A stretch of DNA of 64,000 nt, taken from the NCBI GenBank assembly GCA_025370055.1, contig CP073041.1, positions 5,302,272 through 5,366,271 on the forward strand. Reading direction: 5' to 3'. Made by a program: the position numbers and the translations under genes. Source of the DNA: Woronichinia naegeliana WA131. Its GTDB lineage: Bacteria; Cyanobacteriota; Cyanobacteriia; Cyanobacteriales; Microcystaceae. Position 1 is the stretch's first letter. The number at the start of each line of letters is the position of its first letter. The notes below the pieces were generated by a model. That model was not told where the DNA came from. It did no database searches and was given only the letters and a program-made list of their open reading frames with translations. This document shows, one piece after another, positions 29,338 through 37,659 of this stretch.

Positions 29338-30513
29338 ATGACAACTGCCGCCGTAGAAGAATATAAGATAATGCTATCAGTCGGAGATACGACCTTCTTA
29401 GATTATCGCAATATCAAGGAAAAAAGGGAAGGGTATGGGCCGACTGGAAAAGGAGGGAATGGATTAATACTGCATAGTGCTTTAGCAATTGAGCCAGAAA
29501 AAGGACAAGTATTAGGTTTATTATGGCAAAAACTGTGGAATAGGGAGGTAAAAGAAAAGCCCCCAACAGATGAAACGGCGAAGCAGAAAAAAGAAAGACA
29601 GAAAGAACAAAGAAAAGCAGCTCGTCAAAGACCATTTGAGGAAAAAGAATCCTACAAATGGGTAGAGGCTCTAAACACCTGTGAGAAACAGGTAGAAAGT
29701 TCAACGAGGGTAATTCATGTATTTGACAGAGAAGGAGATGTTTCAGAAGTCTTTGACTCAGTGCGTCAACTCAAGCATACAGGAGTGCTGGTCAGAGCGT
29801 CTCATAATCGTAGTTTAGACAAAAATAGTGAACGACTTTGGCAACATTTGGAATCAGAACCGATTCGTTTTCATCAAGAAATCGAGATTCCGAGTACAGG
29901 AAAAAGAAAAGCACGGAAGGTTAAGCTTGCCGTCCGATTTTGCTCAGTTAATCTACGAACTCCCTATCGTTTTGATAATCGTGACCCGTTGAATGTCTAT
30001 GCTGTTTATGCGACAGAAATCGATTGTCCCGAAGGCGAAACTCCTTTATCTTGGATGCTTCTGACTACAGAAGTTGTTGAGACTATTGAGATGGCTGTCA
30101 CTATTCTTCGTTGGTACACCTACCGATGGCGGGTTGAAGAATTTCATAAAGTCCTTAAGTCTGGTTGTCAGAGTGAGCGTTATCGACTTGCCTCTGATGG
30201 AATGAAAACTCTTTTGGGTTTTTTAAGTGTCATTGCTGTTGAACTTTTACACGTTACTTATCTTCATCGTACCCAGCCCGATGCTCTCGCGATTGAAATT
30301 CTTAATCCTCTTCAACTTCAGGTGTTAAAAGCAGCCGCCTCTCAAAAACTTCCCCCTATTTTGACTGTTGCTTGGGCTGTCGAGTCTGTTGCTTTTCTTG
30401 GTGGTTATCTTGAACATCGTCGTAAAACTCCTCTCGGTATCCAAGTCCTTTGGCGCGGTTGGTTGAAGTTGCATGACCTTTGCCAAGGCTGGCAGCTTGC
30501 AATCCGCACTTAA
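29338..30513 (+). CDS. IS4-like transposase, catalytic part (B3)
   Basis: 391 codons, same protein as in B1 and B4 with all DDE motifs. Confidence 0.85.
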   Translation: MTTAAVEEYKIMLSVGDTTFLDYRNIKEKREGYGPTGKGGNGLILHSALAIEPEKGQVLGLLWQKLWNREVKEKPPTDETAKQKKERQKEQRKAARQRPFEEKESYKWVEALNTCEKQVESSTRVIHVFDREGDVSEVFDSVRQLKHTGVLVRASHNRSLDKNSERLWQHLESEPIRFHQEIEIPSTGKRKARKVKLAVRFCSVNLRTPYRFDNRDPLNVYAVYATEIDCPEGETPLSWMLLTTEVVETIEMAVTILRWYTYRWRVEEFHKVLKSGCQSERYRLASDGMKTLLGFLSVIAVELLHVTYLHRTQPDALAIEILNPLQLQVLKAAASQKLPPILTVAWAVESVAFLGGYLEHRRKTPLGIQVLWRGWLKLHDLCQGWQLAIRT

Positions 30514-30526
30514 CGGGAAAAGTCAG

Positions 30527-30765
30527 GTTGAGCGATCGCCGCAATTAAAGAATTCAGGTAAATATTGATTGTGTTTTTGCGGAACACAGGCTTTATAAAA
30601 GTTTGCGTCTGGAAAATCTTCCATTCGTCCATAGGATTGAGGCGATCGCCGACCTTTAATGGGGGCAAAACTACCTTCACACAGGATGACAATTTTATTT
30701 TTAATGCGACGGGATTGGAGGATCGTTTGACAATGTTCTTCAAGTTGTTGGGCATCAAAACTCAT
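30527..30765 (-). pseudogene. Truncated partner of the ATP-binding protein
   Basis: The start ATG at 30765 overlaps the stop of the ATPase gene (TAATG), so the two are translationally coupled. About 78 residues remain (MSFDAQQLEEHCQTILQSRR..., KIVILCEGSF, later FPDANFYKACVPQKH) before B3 interrupts the frame. The hydrophobic strand followed by CEG resembles the first motif of TOPRIM-type nucleases that accompany such ATPases, but only this motif supports that. The family is not named. Confidence 0.55.
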
Positions 30766-31973
30766 TACGAATGATTAACGTTATTCAAAAGTTTGGGTTC
30801 AATTTCTTTAACATGAGCAGGGGTTAAAGCTTGGCAAAGTTCGTAGGAATGGGTCGCTAAAATATATTGATTAGTTGGCCCCCATTCTTCCAAGTCTCGA
30901 ATAATTTGATATTGCCAGTCAGGATGAAGTGCAATTTCAATTTCATCAAACAGAATAATTGCATTTTCAATATTACTATATTTGAGCCAAACATATAAAC
31001 TGAGTCTTTTGAGTTCGCCATGACTCAAATCTTCGGGATAAAGTTCTATGGTTTCACCATTCCTTTCTGCTTTAAAATTAACTCCTGATAAATCTTTGTC
31101 TAGATTGATTTGTTTATCTTTTAAAAATTTATTAAAATCATTGAGTAAGTTTTGATAATGTTTACCATAGTGACCTCCTGTTTCGATTGCTTCCTCAAAA
31201 TCTTTATCTCTTGCTTGTTTAAAGGATTGAATAAGAATATCTACCGAAACAAAGTCATAGGGGAAAAAATTGGTTAGTTGATTTTTCGCATCGTCCCATT
31301 CCCACCCCCTATCCTGTTTTTTTGAAGATTCTTCCTGATTTTCTAACGTTTTATTGCTTTTAAATCGTGATTTACGATATTTTTTAGAAAGAAAAAGAAA
31401 AATCTGAGTGGAAGGTGAAGCTAAAAATACTTTTTTGGATAAATTATCTAGAAATATATCACTTTTATCAAAATCTATATTTGTAGATTGATCTTGGGCT
31501 TCATTAACTGTTGTAAGATAAGCCTGTATAATTCTATAAGCAAGAATATAGTTGTTATAGTCAAGAATATATTTAGGCTTACTTGCAAAACTTTGTTCTT
31601 TCCCTATTGATTCAGAGATCAAAAAGGTCTTGTTTTCAATGGTGCTATATAAAGCAGAAAAAGAACTTCCTAAAAATACCAAATATTCGAGTCCAATAAT
31701 CCCCCCTCTATTCGCAATCTCAAACTTAGCCAACGTTCTTTGATCAGTGCCTTTAGGAATTGTGAAATCTTCTAATAAATTTCGGATAAAGTGGTACTTC
31801 TGAGGATCAGCTGAGCAATGCAACAAGATAAAAATTAATTGCAATAAGGTGCTTTTTCCCCCACCATTCAAACTACCCAGGGGAAAAATACGAGGAGAAA
31901 ACTCCTTCTCAAAGCTAATATCAATATCCTTTAAAACCCGAAAATCGGGAACTTGAACCCGTTGTAAGTGCAT
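30765..31973 (-). CDS. AAA/SMC-like ATP-binding protein, OLD/AAA15 type
   Basis: 402 aa from ATG 31973. The N-terminus LQRVQVPDFRVLKDIDISF is the usual opening of RecF/OLD-like ATPases; Walker A is degenerate-looking but complete (GSLNGGGKSTLLQL, residues about 33-46). The signature LSHGELKRLSLYVWL and Walker B AIILFDEIEIALHPDWQ, followed by the ATHSYE switch His, are present. The centre (about 100-260) is variable with a lysine-rich linker. Proteins of this kind pair with TOPRIM or other nucleases in phage-defence modules; its partner here is cut by an IS. It carries HIP1-like sites nearby, unlike the IS copies around it. Confidence 0.8.
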   Translation of the reverse strand: MHLQRVQVPDFRVLKDIDISFEKEFSPRIFPLGSLNGGGKSTLLQLIFILLHCSADPQKYHFIRNLLEDFTIPKGTDQRTLAKFEIANRGGIIGLEYLVFLGSSFSALYSTIENKTFLISESIGKEQSFASKPKYILDYNNYILAYRIIQAYLTTVNEAQDQSTNIDFDKSDIFLDNLSKKVFLASPSTQIFLFLSKKYRKSRFKSNKTLENQEESSKKQDRGWEWDDAKNQLTNFFPYDFVSVDILIQSFKQARDKDFEEAIETGGHYGKHYQNLLNDFNKFLKDKQINLDKDLSGVNFKAERNGETIELYPEDLSHGELKRLSLYVWLKYSNIENAIILFDEIEIALHPDWQYQIIRDLEEWGPTNQYILATHSYELCQALTPAHVKEIEPKLLNNVNHS

Positions 31974-32235
31974 GGAATTTATCTCAACTAGCCAAAGTTG
32001 CTTGTAATAGTAACTTATCGTTCGTGCAAAAGAGAATAAGTAAAAATGCTTAGAGGGATAGTATGATCGCTGTTTTTTGTAGATTAGCTTGACGATTCGT
32101 TGCGTTTCTTAATCGATCCTACAGAAATGACAACGATCTTCGTATTGCCCTAAGACAATTGGCGATCGCCGTTCACTGAGAGTTAAGGCGGAGATCGCAC
32201 TTTAATAGCACCTCCACCGAAAACTGTCAGTTGAC
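31974..32235. other. Non-coding stretch upstream of the ATP-binding gene
   Basis: 262 bp, AT-rich, with a HIP1 site near 32161. No intact ORF; a 20-codon open run near 32125-32180 may be a gene remnant. It presumably holds the promoter of the ATPase gene; no clear -10/-35 pair was identified. Confidence 0.4.
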
Positions 32236-32248
32236 CTGACTTTTCCCG

Positions 32249-33424
32249 TTAAGTGCGGATTGCAAGCTGCCAGCCTTGGCAAAGGTCATGCAACTTCAAC
32301 CAACCGCGCCAAAGGACTTGGATACCGAGAGGAGTTTTACGACGATGTTCAAGATAACCACCAAGAAAAGCAACAGACTCGACAGCCCAAGCAACAGTCA
32401 AAATAGGGGGAAGTTTTTGAGAGGCGGCTGCTTTTAACACCTGAAGTTGAAGAGGATTAAGAATTTCAATCGCGAGAGCATCGGGCTGGGTACGATGAAG
32501 ATAAGTAACGTGTAAAAGTTCAACAGCAATGACACTTAAAAAACCCAAAAGAGTTTTCATTCCATCAGAGGCAAGTCGATAACGCTCACTCTGACAACCA
32601 GACTTAAGGACTTTATGAAATTCTTCAACCCGCCATCGGTAGGTGTACCAACGAAGAATAGTGACAGCCATCTCAATAGTCTCAACAACTTCTGTAGTCA
32701 GAAGCATCCAAGATAAAGGAGTTTCGCCTTCGGGACAATCGATTTCTGTCGCATAAACAGCATAGACATTCAACGGGTCACGATTATCAAAACGATAGGG
32801 AGTTCGTAGATTAACTGAGCAAAATCGGACGGCAAGCTTAACCTTCCGTGCTTTTCTTTTTCCTGTACTCGGAATCTCGATTTCTTGATGAAAACGAATC
32901 GGTTCTGATTCCAAATGTTGCCAAAGTCGTTCACTATTTTTGTCTAAACTACGATTATGAGACGCTCTGACCAGCACTCCTGTATGCTTGAGTTGACGCA
33001 CTGAGTCAAAGACTTCTGAAACATCTCCTTCTCTGTCAAATACATGAATTACCCTCGTTGAACTTTCTACCTGTTTCTCACAGGTGTTTAGAGCCTCTAC
33101 CCATTTGTAGGATTCTTTTTCCTCAAATGGTCTTTGACGAGCTGCTTTTCTTTGTTCTTTCTGTCTTTCTTTTTTCTGCTTCGCCGTTTCATCTGTTGGG
33201 GGCTTTTCTTTTACCTCCCTATTCCACAGTTTTTGCCATAATAAACCTAATACTTGTCCTTTTTCTGGCTCAATTGCTAAAGCACTATGCAGTATTAATC
33301 CATTCCCTCCTTTTCCAGTCGGCCCATACCCTTCCCTTTTTTCCTTGATATTGCGATAATCTAAGAAGGTCGTATCTCCGACTGATAGCATTATCTTATA
33401 TTCTTCTACGGCGGCAGTTGTCAT
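32249..33424 (-). CDS. IS4-like transposase, catalytic part (B4)
   Basis: 391 codons, same as the B1 and B3 products. Confidence 0.85.
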   Translation of the reverse strand: MTTAAVEEYKIMLSVGDTTFLDYRNIKEKREGYGPTGKGGNGLILHSALAIEPEKGQVLGLLWQKLWNREVKEKPPTDETAKQKKERQKEQRKAARQRPFEEKESYKWVEALNTCEKQVESSTRVIHVFDREGDVSEVFDSVRQLKHTGVLVRASHNRSLDKNSERLWQHLESEPIRFHQEIEIPSTGKRKARKVKLAVRFCSVNLRTPYRFDNRDPLNVYAVYATEIDCPEGETPLSWMLLTTEVVETIEMAVTILRWYTYRWRVEEFHKVLKSGCQSERYRLASDGMKTLLGFLSVIAVELLHVTYLHRTQPDALAIEILNPLQLQVLKAAASQKLPPILTVAWAVESVAFLGGYLEHRRKTPLGIQVLWRGWLKLHDLCQGWQLAIRT

Positions 33425-33441
33425 TTCACAGTGCGGCTCTA

Positions 33442-33636
33442 TTATCTTGACAAAGTCTGTTTTCGGATTCCCAAAAATTCATAGGCCCTCTTTAACTCGT
33501 TTCCTCCCTTAAACACTTCTGATAAGGCTTTTCCAAACCCCTCACTTAACTTTTTCCCAATCGAGAAGGCACGATTGTTTAGCCTCTCGTCTCCCAATTC
33601 ACAACTGGCAAAGTTTTTTGTCCACCATTCCAACAT
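33442..33636 (-). CDS. IS4-like transposase, N-terminal part (B4)
   Basis: 64 codons, same as the other two copies, again in the frame +1 to the catalytic ORF. Confidence 0.7.
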   Translation of the reverse strand: MLEWWTKNFASCELGDERLNNRAFSIGKKLSEGFGKALSEVFKGGNELKRAYEFLGIRKQTLSR

Positions 33637-33837
33637 TTTTTGACCTGCCCTTTAAGATTTTCTCCATTTTACAGTCTCATACTCCCTTCATCCTTTGTTT
33701 TTGAAATTTGAACGATAAGCGGGATGATGGCTTCAGAATATTTTTTTCCTGTCAAGAGAATCATTACTCAAACCCTTGCCAGATAAAGCCTCTAGAAGTT
33801 TGCATTGCTGGATTTTGGACTTAACGGGAAAAGTCAG

Positions 33838-34352
33838 TTCTTAGAACATCAGAGGCAACTCCATAGCCGCAACGGTAGGGATAATCTTCAAACTCTATTC
33901 GGTGCCATTAAAATCCCTAGTGACAATCAAATTCGCAATATTCTAGACAAAATCAATGCCAATTCGTTATTTGGGGTGTTTAGTGACATTTACCAACTCC
34001 TGAAGACCAGAGGAATATTGACTCAGTATGAGGTGTTAGACAAGCAATTACTAATTCCGCTAGATGGCACAGAGTATTTCTCCTCTCAAAATATTCACTG
34101 TGAGCAATGTTCCCATCGAACCCATAAAAACGGGACAGTGACTTACTTTCATTCGGCAATCTTACCCGTAATTGTCTCACCTCAGCAAAAAGCGGTAATT
34201 AGTCTTGACCCTGAATTTATTACCCCTCAAGATGGTCACGAGAAACAAGACTGTGAGGTAGCAGCGGCAAAACGTTGGCTCCACAGACATCGAGAATTTT
34301 TTGACCCGTTCAGCGTTACTATGATTGGGGGATGACCTCTATAGTCGTCAAC
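33838..34352 (+). pseudogene. C4 transposase, central piece
   Basis: It begins at FLEHQRQLHSRNG directly at the B4 edge and runs to the shared five-G frame break (SVTMIGG, about 34330), then GDDLYSRQ up to the D1 insertion. It shares variant residues (INANSLFGVF, ILTQYEVL) not seen in C1/C2, as expected if it belongs with C3. Confidence 0.82.
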
Positions 34353-35878
34353 CAGCAATTCCAAATTCAGAATGTAGTCAAAGATACAAAAGGCTCGATG
34401 TATTTACTGGCAAGGGTTTTGCTATGAAAATTGCCAATTAATCAACTAGGAAGAATTCGAGACAGCGAGAGAAACTGAGTCATCAAGCATAAAATCTAAA
34501 AGATGATGCCAGCTTTCAAAGAACAGATATTTGGTCAAAGAGAGAATATCTTGAAAGAATCCCTTACGAGTGCCGCGTTGGACGCGAATTCTCTGGTAAC
34601 GTTCATCAACCAAACCTAAAACCGTGTGCAAGAGAAAAGCCAGCAAATTCAGGGTAAGCAAAACAGAGGCGAGGTGTTGTTTACCATGCCCAAAATTATG
34701 CTCTAAGTGATAGCCTCGATTTTTGAGAATATTGTGATTCTCGTTCTCAGTACGCCAACGAGTCCGTCCAGCACGACAGACATCAAGAACGATGTGAGGG
34801 GTGAGAAAATGATTGGTAATCCAACTATTGTGATAAAGAAGTTGAGCATCGGATTCGCGGTGGATTTTTAGCTCACACCAGTTAACCAACAAAGCAGGCT
34901 GTTGGTCTCGCAGGGGAATCTGATTGAGATAACGGCAGTGCCAAATCTCGAAATACTTCCCATTCCAACGTCGGTGTTGAGTGGTTTTGACTTCTCCATT
35001 AGCTTCTAAATAGTTTAACCATTCATAGAGTGTGGGATGAGAAGTCGGTAAACAGACGAAGATAAAGTTGAAATCGTGGTCGAGACAGTGCTGACAAGTG
35101 GGCTGACGACTGTACAAGTCATCCCCTAGCAGAGTTATCTTCTGTCCCGCAAACAAACTAGCATGGTTACTTATCCAACGTTTCGCCGCATTTTGCTCAC
35201 AATCTTGCTTTTCAGAACCGTCTTGAGGGGTGATAAATTCAGGGGGTAAGGAAAAAACTGATTCATGGTCTGGGGAAACAATCACGGGCAATAATGCCTG
35301 ATGGAAGTAGGTGACTTTTCCCTGTTTTGACGTTTTGGTTGAACAGCATGGACAATTTACTTTTTCCGAACTGTAGTAATTTGTCCCATCCATTGCTACT
35401 AGAAGATTTCCCCTCAATATTTCATAGGCTTTCAAGAATCCCATGCTCCTCAATGCTTGGTAAATTAACCCAAACAAAGGGAATAGACTACTCGCTGCTA
35501 CCCCATCCACAATGTTGCGAATCTGTTCTACTGTTGGTATTTTTTCTAGTCCAAACAAGCTCTGAGCATTATCTCGCCCACAACGGCTGTTAAGCTGACG
35601 TTGGTACTCTAAAAATGACTCATTTTGCATAAAAAAGGCGGCAAATGCCCCCAGTATCGCCTCTCTTAGACTATATTTCGTTGCATTACTAACCGAACGG
35701 GGGTCATCTATCTTCCCAATGACCTCGTTTAAACAGTGAACGATTCCGTCAAAACTTAGGTCGTTTACTTCCATCTTTCTCTCTGCAAAATCAGTAGACA
35801 CTTTTCTCTTTATTCATAACTTCCTATAGGTCAAAGTTTTTCTGTCTCTATTTATACCATTTGAATTTGGAATTGCTG
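34353..35878 (-). mobile_element. D1: intact D-family IS inside C4
   Basis: 1526 bp; ends CAGCAATTCCAAATTC and inverted GAATTTGGAATTGCTG. 9-bp TSD GTCGTCAAC (34344-34352, 35879-35887). Confidence 0.93.
34446..35801 (-). CDS. DDE transposase, intact (D1)
   Basis: 451 aa from GTG 35801; the ATG at 35774 (MEVNDLSFDG...) is an equally good start. Homologous along its length to the C transposase but with an unbroken frame through LLGDDLYSRQP (four Gs). Catalytic-looking segments are LLVAMDGTNYYSS, TLLGDDLYSRQP and RTENENHNILKNRGYHLEHNFGHG. A cysteine pair CPCC in the first half may bind zinc. The IS family is not named with confidence. Confidence 0.85.
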   Translation of the reverse strand: MSTDFAERKMEVNDLSFDGIVHCLNEVIGKIDDPRSVSNATKYSLREAILGAFAAFFMQNESFLEYQRQLNSRCGRDNAQSLFGLEKIPTVEQIRNIVDGVAASSLFPLFGLIYQALRSMGFLKAYEILRGNLLVAMDGTNYYSSEKVNCPCCSTKTSKQGKVTYFHQALLPVIVSPDHESVFSLPPEFITPQDGSEKQDCEQNAAKRWISNHASLFAGQKITLLGDDLYSRQPTCQHCLDHDFNFIFVCLPTSHPTLYEWLNYLEANGEVKTTQHRRWNGKYFEIWHCRYLNQIPLRDQQPALLVNWCELKIHRESDAQLLYHNSWITNHFLTPHIVLDVCRAGRTRWRTENENHNILKNRGYHLEHNFGHGKQHLASVLLTLNLLAFLLHTVLGLVDERYQRIRVQRGTRKGFFQDILSLTKYLFFESWHHLLDFMLDDSVSLAVSNSS

Positions 35879-35887
35879 GTCGTCAAC

Positions 35888-36543
35888 CGATGTGCGAAGA
35901 GGCTCTTCAAAACCACTTTCACTATCTTTTTGTCTGTTTGCCTGAATCTCACCCTACTCTTTATGAGTTTTTGGACTATGCCGAGAAGATTGGGGAAGTT
36001 TACTCTTTCCATGAGCGTCGTCGTCATGGTCGCGATTGGCATGACTATCATTATCGTTGGACTTATCACTTGCCCCTAAGAGATGGTTCCGCCGCCCTCA
36101 ATACTCATTGGTTTGAGGTCACTGTTACTCGCCGTTCTGATGGTCAGGTTCTCTTTCACAACGATTGGATTACCGACCATTTTTCCCAAGCCGATAACAT
36201 TGTTGAGTTAGTCAGTGTCGCTCGCTCTCGTTGGAAAACCGAAAATGAGAACCATAATACTCTTAAGACTCAGGGCTACCATCTAGAACACAATTTTGGA
36301 CATGGTGACCACCATCTTGCTACCTTTTTGCTCACCTTAAATTTACTGGCTTTCTTGTTTCACACCGTTTTACAGCTTTTAGATGAGTCCTACCAACGTA
36401 TCCGACTACTTTTAGGGACTCGAAGATGCTTTTTTTCCCATTTACGTACTCTTACTACCTATTTTGTCTTTGATAGCTGGCAACACCTTCTTGATTTTAT
36501 GCTTGAGCCATTTGACTCTCTGCCCGCCACTAATTCCTCCTGA
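35888..36543 (+). pseudogene. C4 transposase, C-terminal part
   Basis: Continues PMCEEALQNHFHYLFVCLPES... through ENENHNTLKTQGYHLEHNFGHG to the stop; complete at its 3' end and followed by the right C terminal repeat (to 36565). Confidence 0.88.
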
Positions 36544-36669
36544 TTTTTCAAATTTAGAATTGCTGTCTCTTTATTTACCTTACATCAAGTCATGTAGTAT
36601 GCTGTTATAATGGGGGGTTAAAAGCTTTTCCATTGAAAAAAGTATTTAATTTTGGTAAAAAATTCTAAA

Positions 36670-37110
36670 ATGTCTTACATGAGTTTATTGGAAAAATCGG
36701 CTCGAAACACAGCGGCCGCCTCATTGCTTAACAAAATGAGACATTGGTTACAGGGAAGGCAAGCAGATGGATTGTCTTCTGATGAGCGGCAAGTTCTCTT
36801 AGAATCTTTGGATGTGTTGGAGTCCAGGCAATTTGATCAAATGATCATCCATAGCTTTCGAGGGATCGAGAACCCCCTGAACGCTTCTGTTTTATCCATA
36901 TCTATGGCATTGCACAATGCTAATGGACAAGACGAAGACGGTTGCCAACGCAGCCATTTGAAGCAATTACTGGACTCCAATCAGTTACCAGAGGATCAAG
37001 CAACAAGAGAAAATTGCATCAACTTGCTTAATCAAGCTATTCAAGCAATTGGAGACTTTGAGATTGGAGTAAATTCTCACTCTCACAAAATGCCATATAA
37101 AGGTCTTTAG
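36670..37110 (+). CDS. Hypothetical helical protein
   Basis: 147 aa from ATG 36670 (an upstream TTG at 36652 would add six residues). No signal peptide or membrane segment; mostly predicted helix, with a polar C-terminus (NSHSHKMPYKGL). The start is 96 bp after the TCTCTTTAT target duplication, so its promoter lies next to the expanded IS; TATAAT at 36606-36611 is a candidate -10 box. No family recognised. Confidence 0.6.
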   Translation: MSYMSLLEKSARNTAAASLLNKMRHWLQGRQADGLSSDERQVLLESLDVLESRQFDQMIIHSFRGIENPLNASVLSISMALHNANGQDEDGCQRSHLKQLLDSNQLPEDQATRENCINLLNQAIQAIGDFEIGVNSHSHKMPYKGL

Positions 37111-37111
37111 T

Positions 37112-37655
37112 CTTTGACATCCTCTCCGCCGTAGAACGGCGAAGAAACCTAAACCTCACGATTTAGGTTTCTGCTTCACTCACCGTCGCATACCACAGTT
37201 TTAAAAATTATGTACTGTCTTACACAGAGTCCACAGACTTTTACCCCATTTCAGAAGCCTAGGGCTGATTCATTCTAACAAATCTCAATCAATCAAATCC
37301 TTATCTGGCAAGGTTTTAAGGCGATTTCTCAGAATAAATATCTGAAAATTTTTAAAAATACCTTACTTTGCTTACCCCATAAGCGATTGAAGAGAGACAA
37401 AAAAGGAATCAAACCAGAGAATGAATCAGCCCTACATTTCAGAAGCCCGATTCCGTGTGTCCCACGGTACGGTTTCAGCAAAATGCTTTTTGTACTTGTT
37501 GCTTAGACTTTTTACCTTGCCAAGCCTTTCTAGCAAGAACCCCCTAAGCCTAGTTTTCAAGGTGCGATGCCGACCACTTGGTTTTCGTATTCAGCACCTC
37601 GATTCTAACACCTTGTAAAGCCGTCCTAGAAGGACGGGGTTTCAGACCCATTTTT
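37112..37655. mobile_element. IS200/IS605-type remnant interrupted by a MITE
   Basis: The ends show the short GC-rich hairpins of this group: CCGCCGTAGAACGGCG near 37127-37142 and CCGTCCTAGAAGGACGG near 37622-37638. The interior has no tnpA or tnpB frame. A 175-bp MITE sits inside (37260-37434). Confidence 0.55.
37260..37434. mobile_element. 175-bp MITE with 13-bp target duplication
   Basis: Perfect inverted ends TAGGGCTGATTCATTCT, no ORF, and a 13-bp direct repeat CATTTCAGAAGCC directly outside (37247-37259, 37435-37447). The long TSD points to an IS4-type parent; none with these ends is in this window. Confidence 0.85.
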
Positions 37656-37659
37656 TTCG

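Larger units (their letters stand above)
28925..30526 (+). mobile_element. B3: complete IS4-like element
   Basis: 1602 bp, both ends present. Flanks CAAGTCGAT (left) and GTTGAGCGA (right) do not match, so the flanks were rearranged after insertion. Confidence 0.92.
32236..33837 (-). mobile_element. B4: complete IS4-like element, inverted relative to B3
   Basis: 1602 bp with both ends. Flanks do not match each other (CAGTTGAC left, TTCTTAGAA right). With B3 it brackets 1.7 kb of cargo in a composite-transposon arrangement. Confidence 0.92.
24363..36565 (+). mobile_element. C3/C4: one C-family IS expanded to 12.2 kb by nested insertions
   Basis: The left C end CAGCAATTCTAAATTT is at 24363 and the right C end at 36565. 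A perfect 9-bp direct repeat TCTCTTTAT lies immediately outside both (24354-24362 and 36566-36574). The left remnant encodes transposase residues 1-40 and the right remnant starts near residue 64. In between lie M2, C2, N, O, A5, B2, a MITE, B3, an ATPase gene pair, B4 and D1. Confidence 0.82.

Noticed and set aside
28925-33837. B3-ATPase-B4 as a proven composite transposon
   Set aside because: The inverted arrangement fits, but the outer flanks (CAAGTCGAT and TTCTTAGAA) are not a target duplication, so joint transposition is not demonstrated.
37421-37618. 65-aa ORF inside the IS605-type remnant
   Set aside because: It starts inside the MITE end and runs through element-terminal DNA; no protein-like features.
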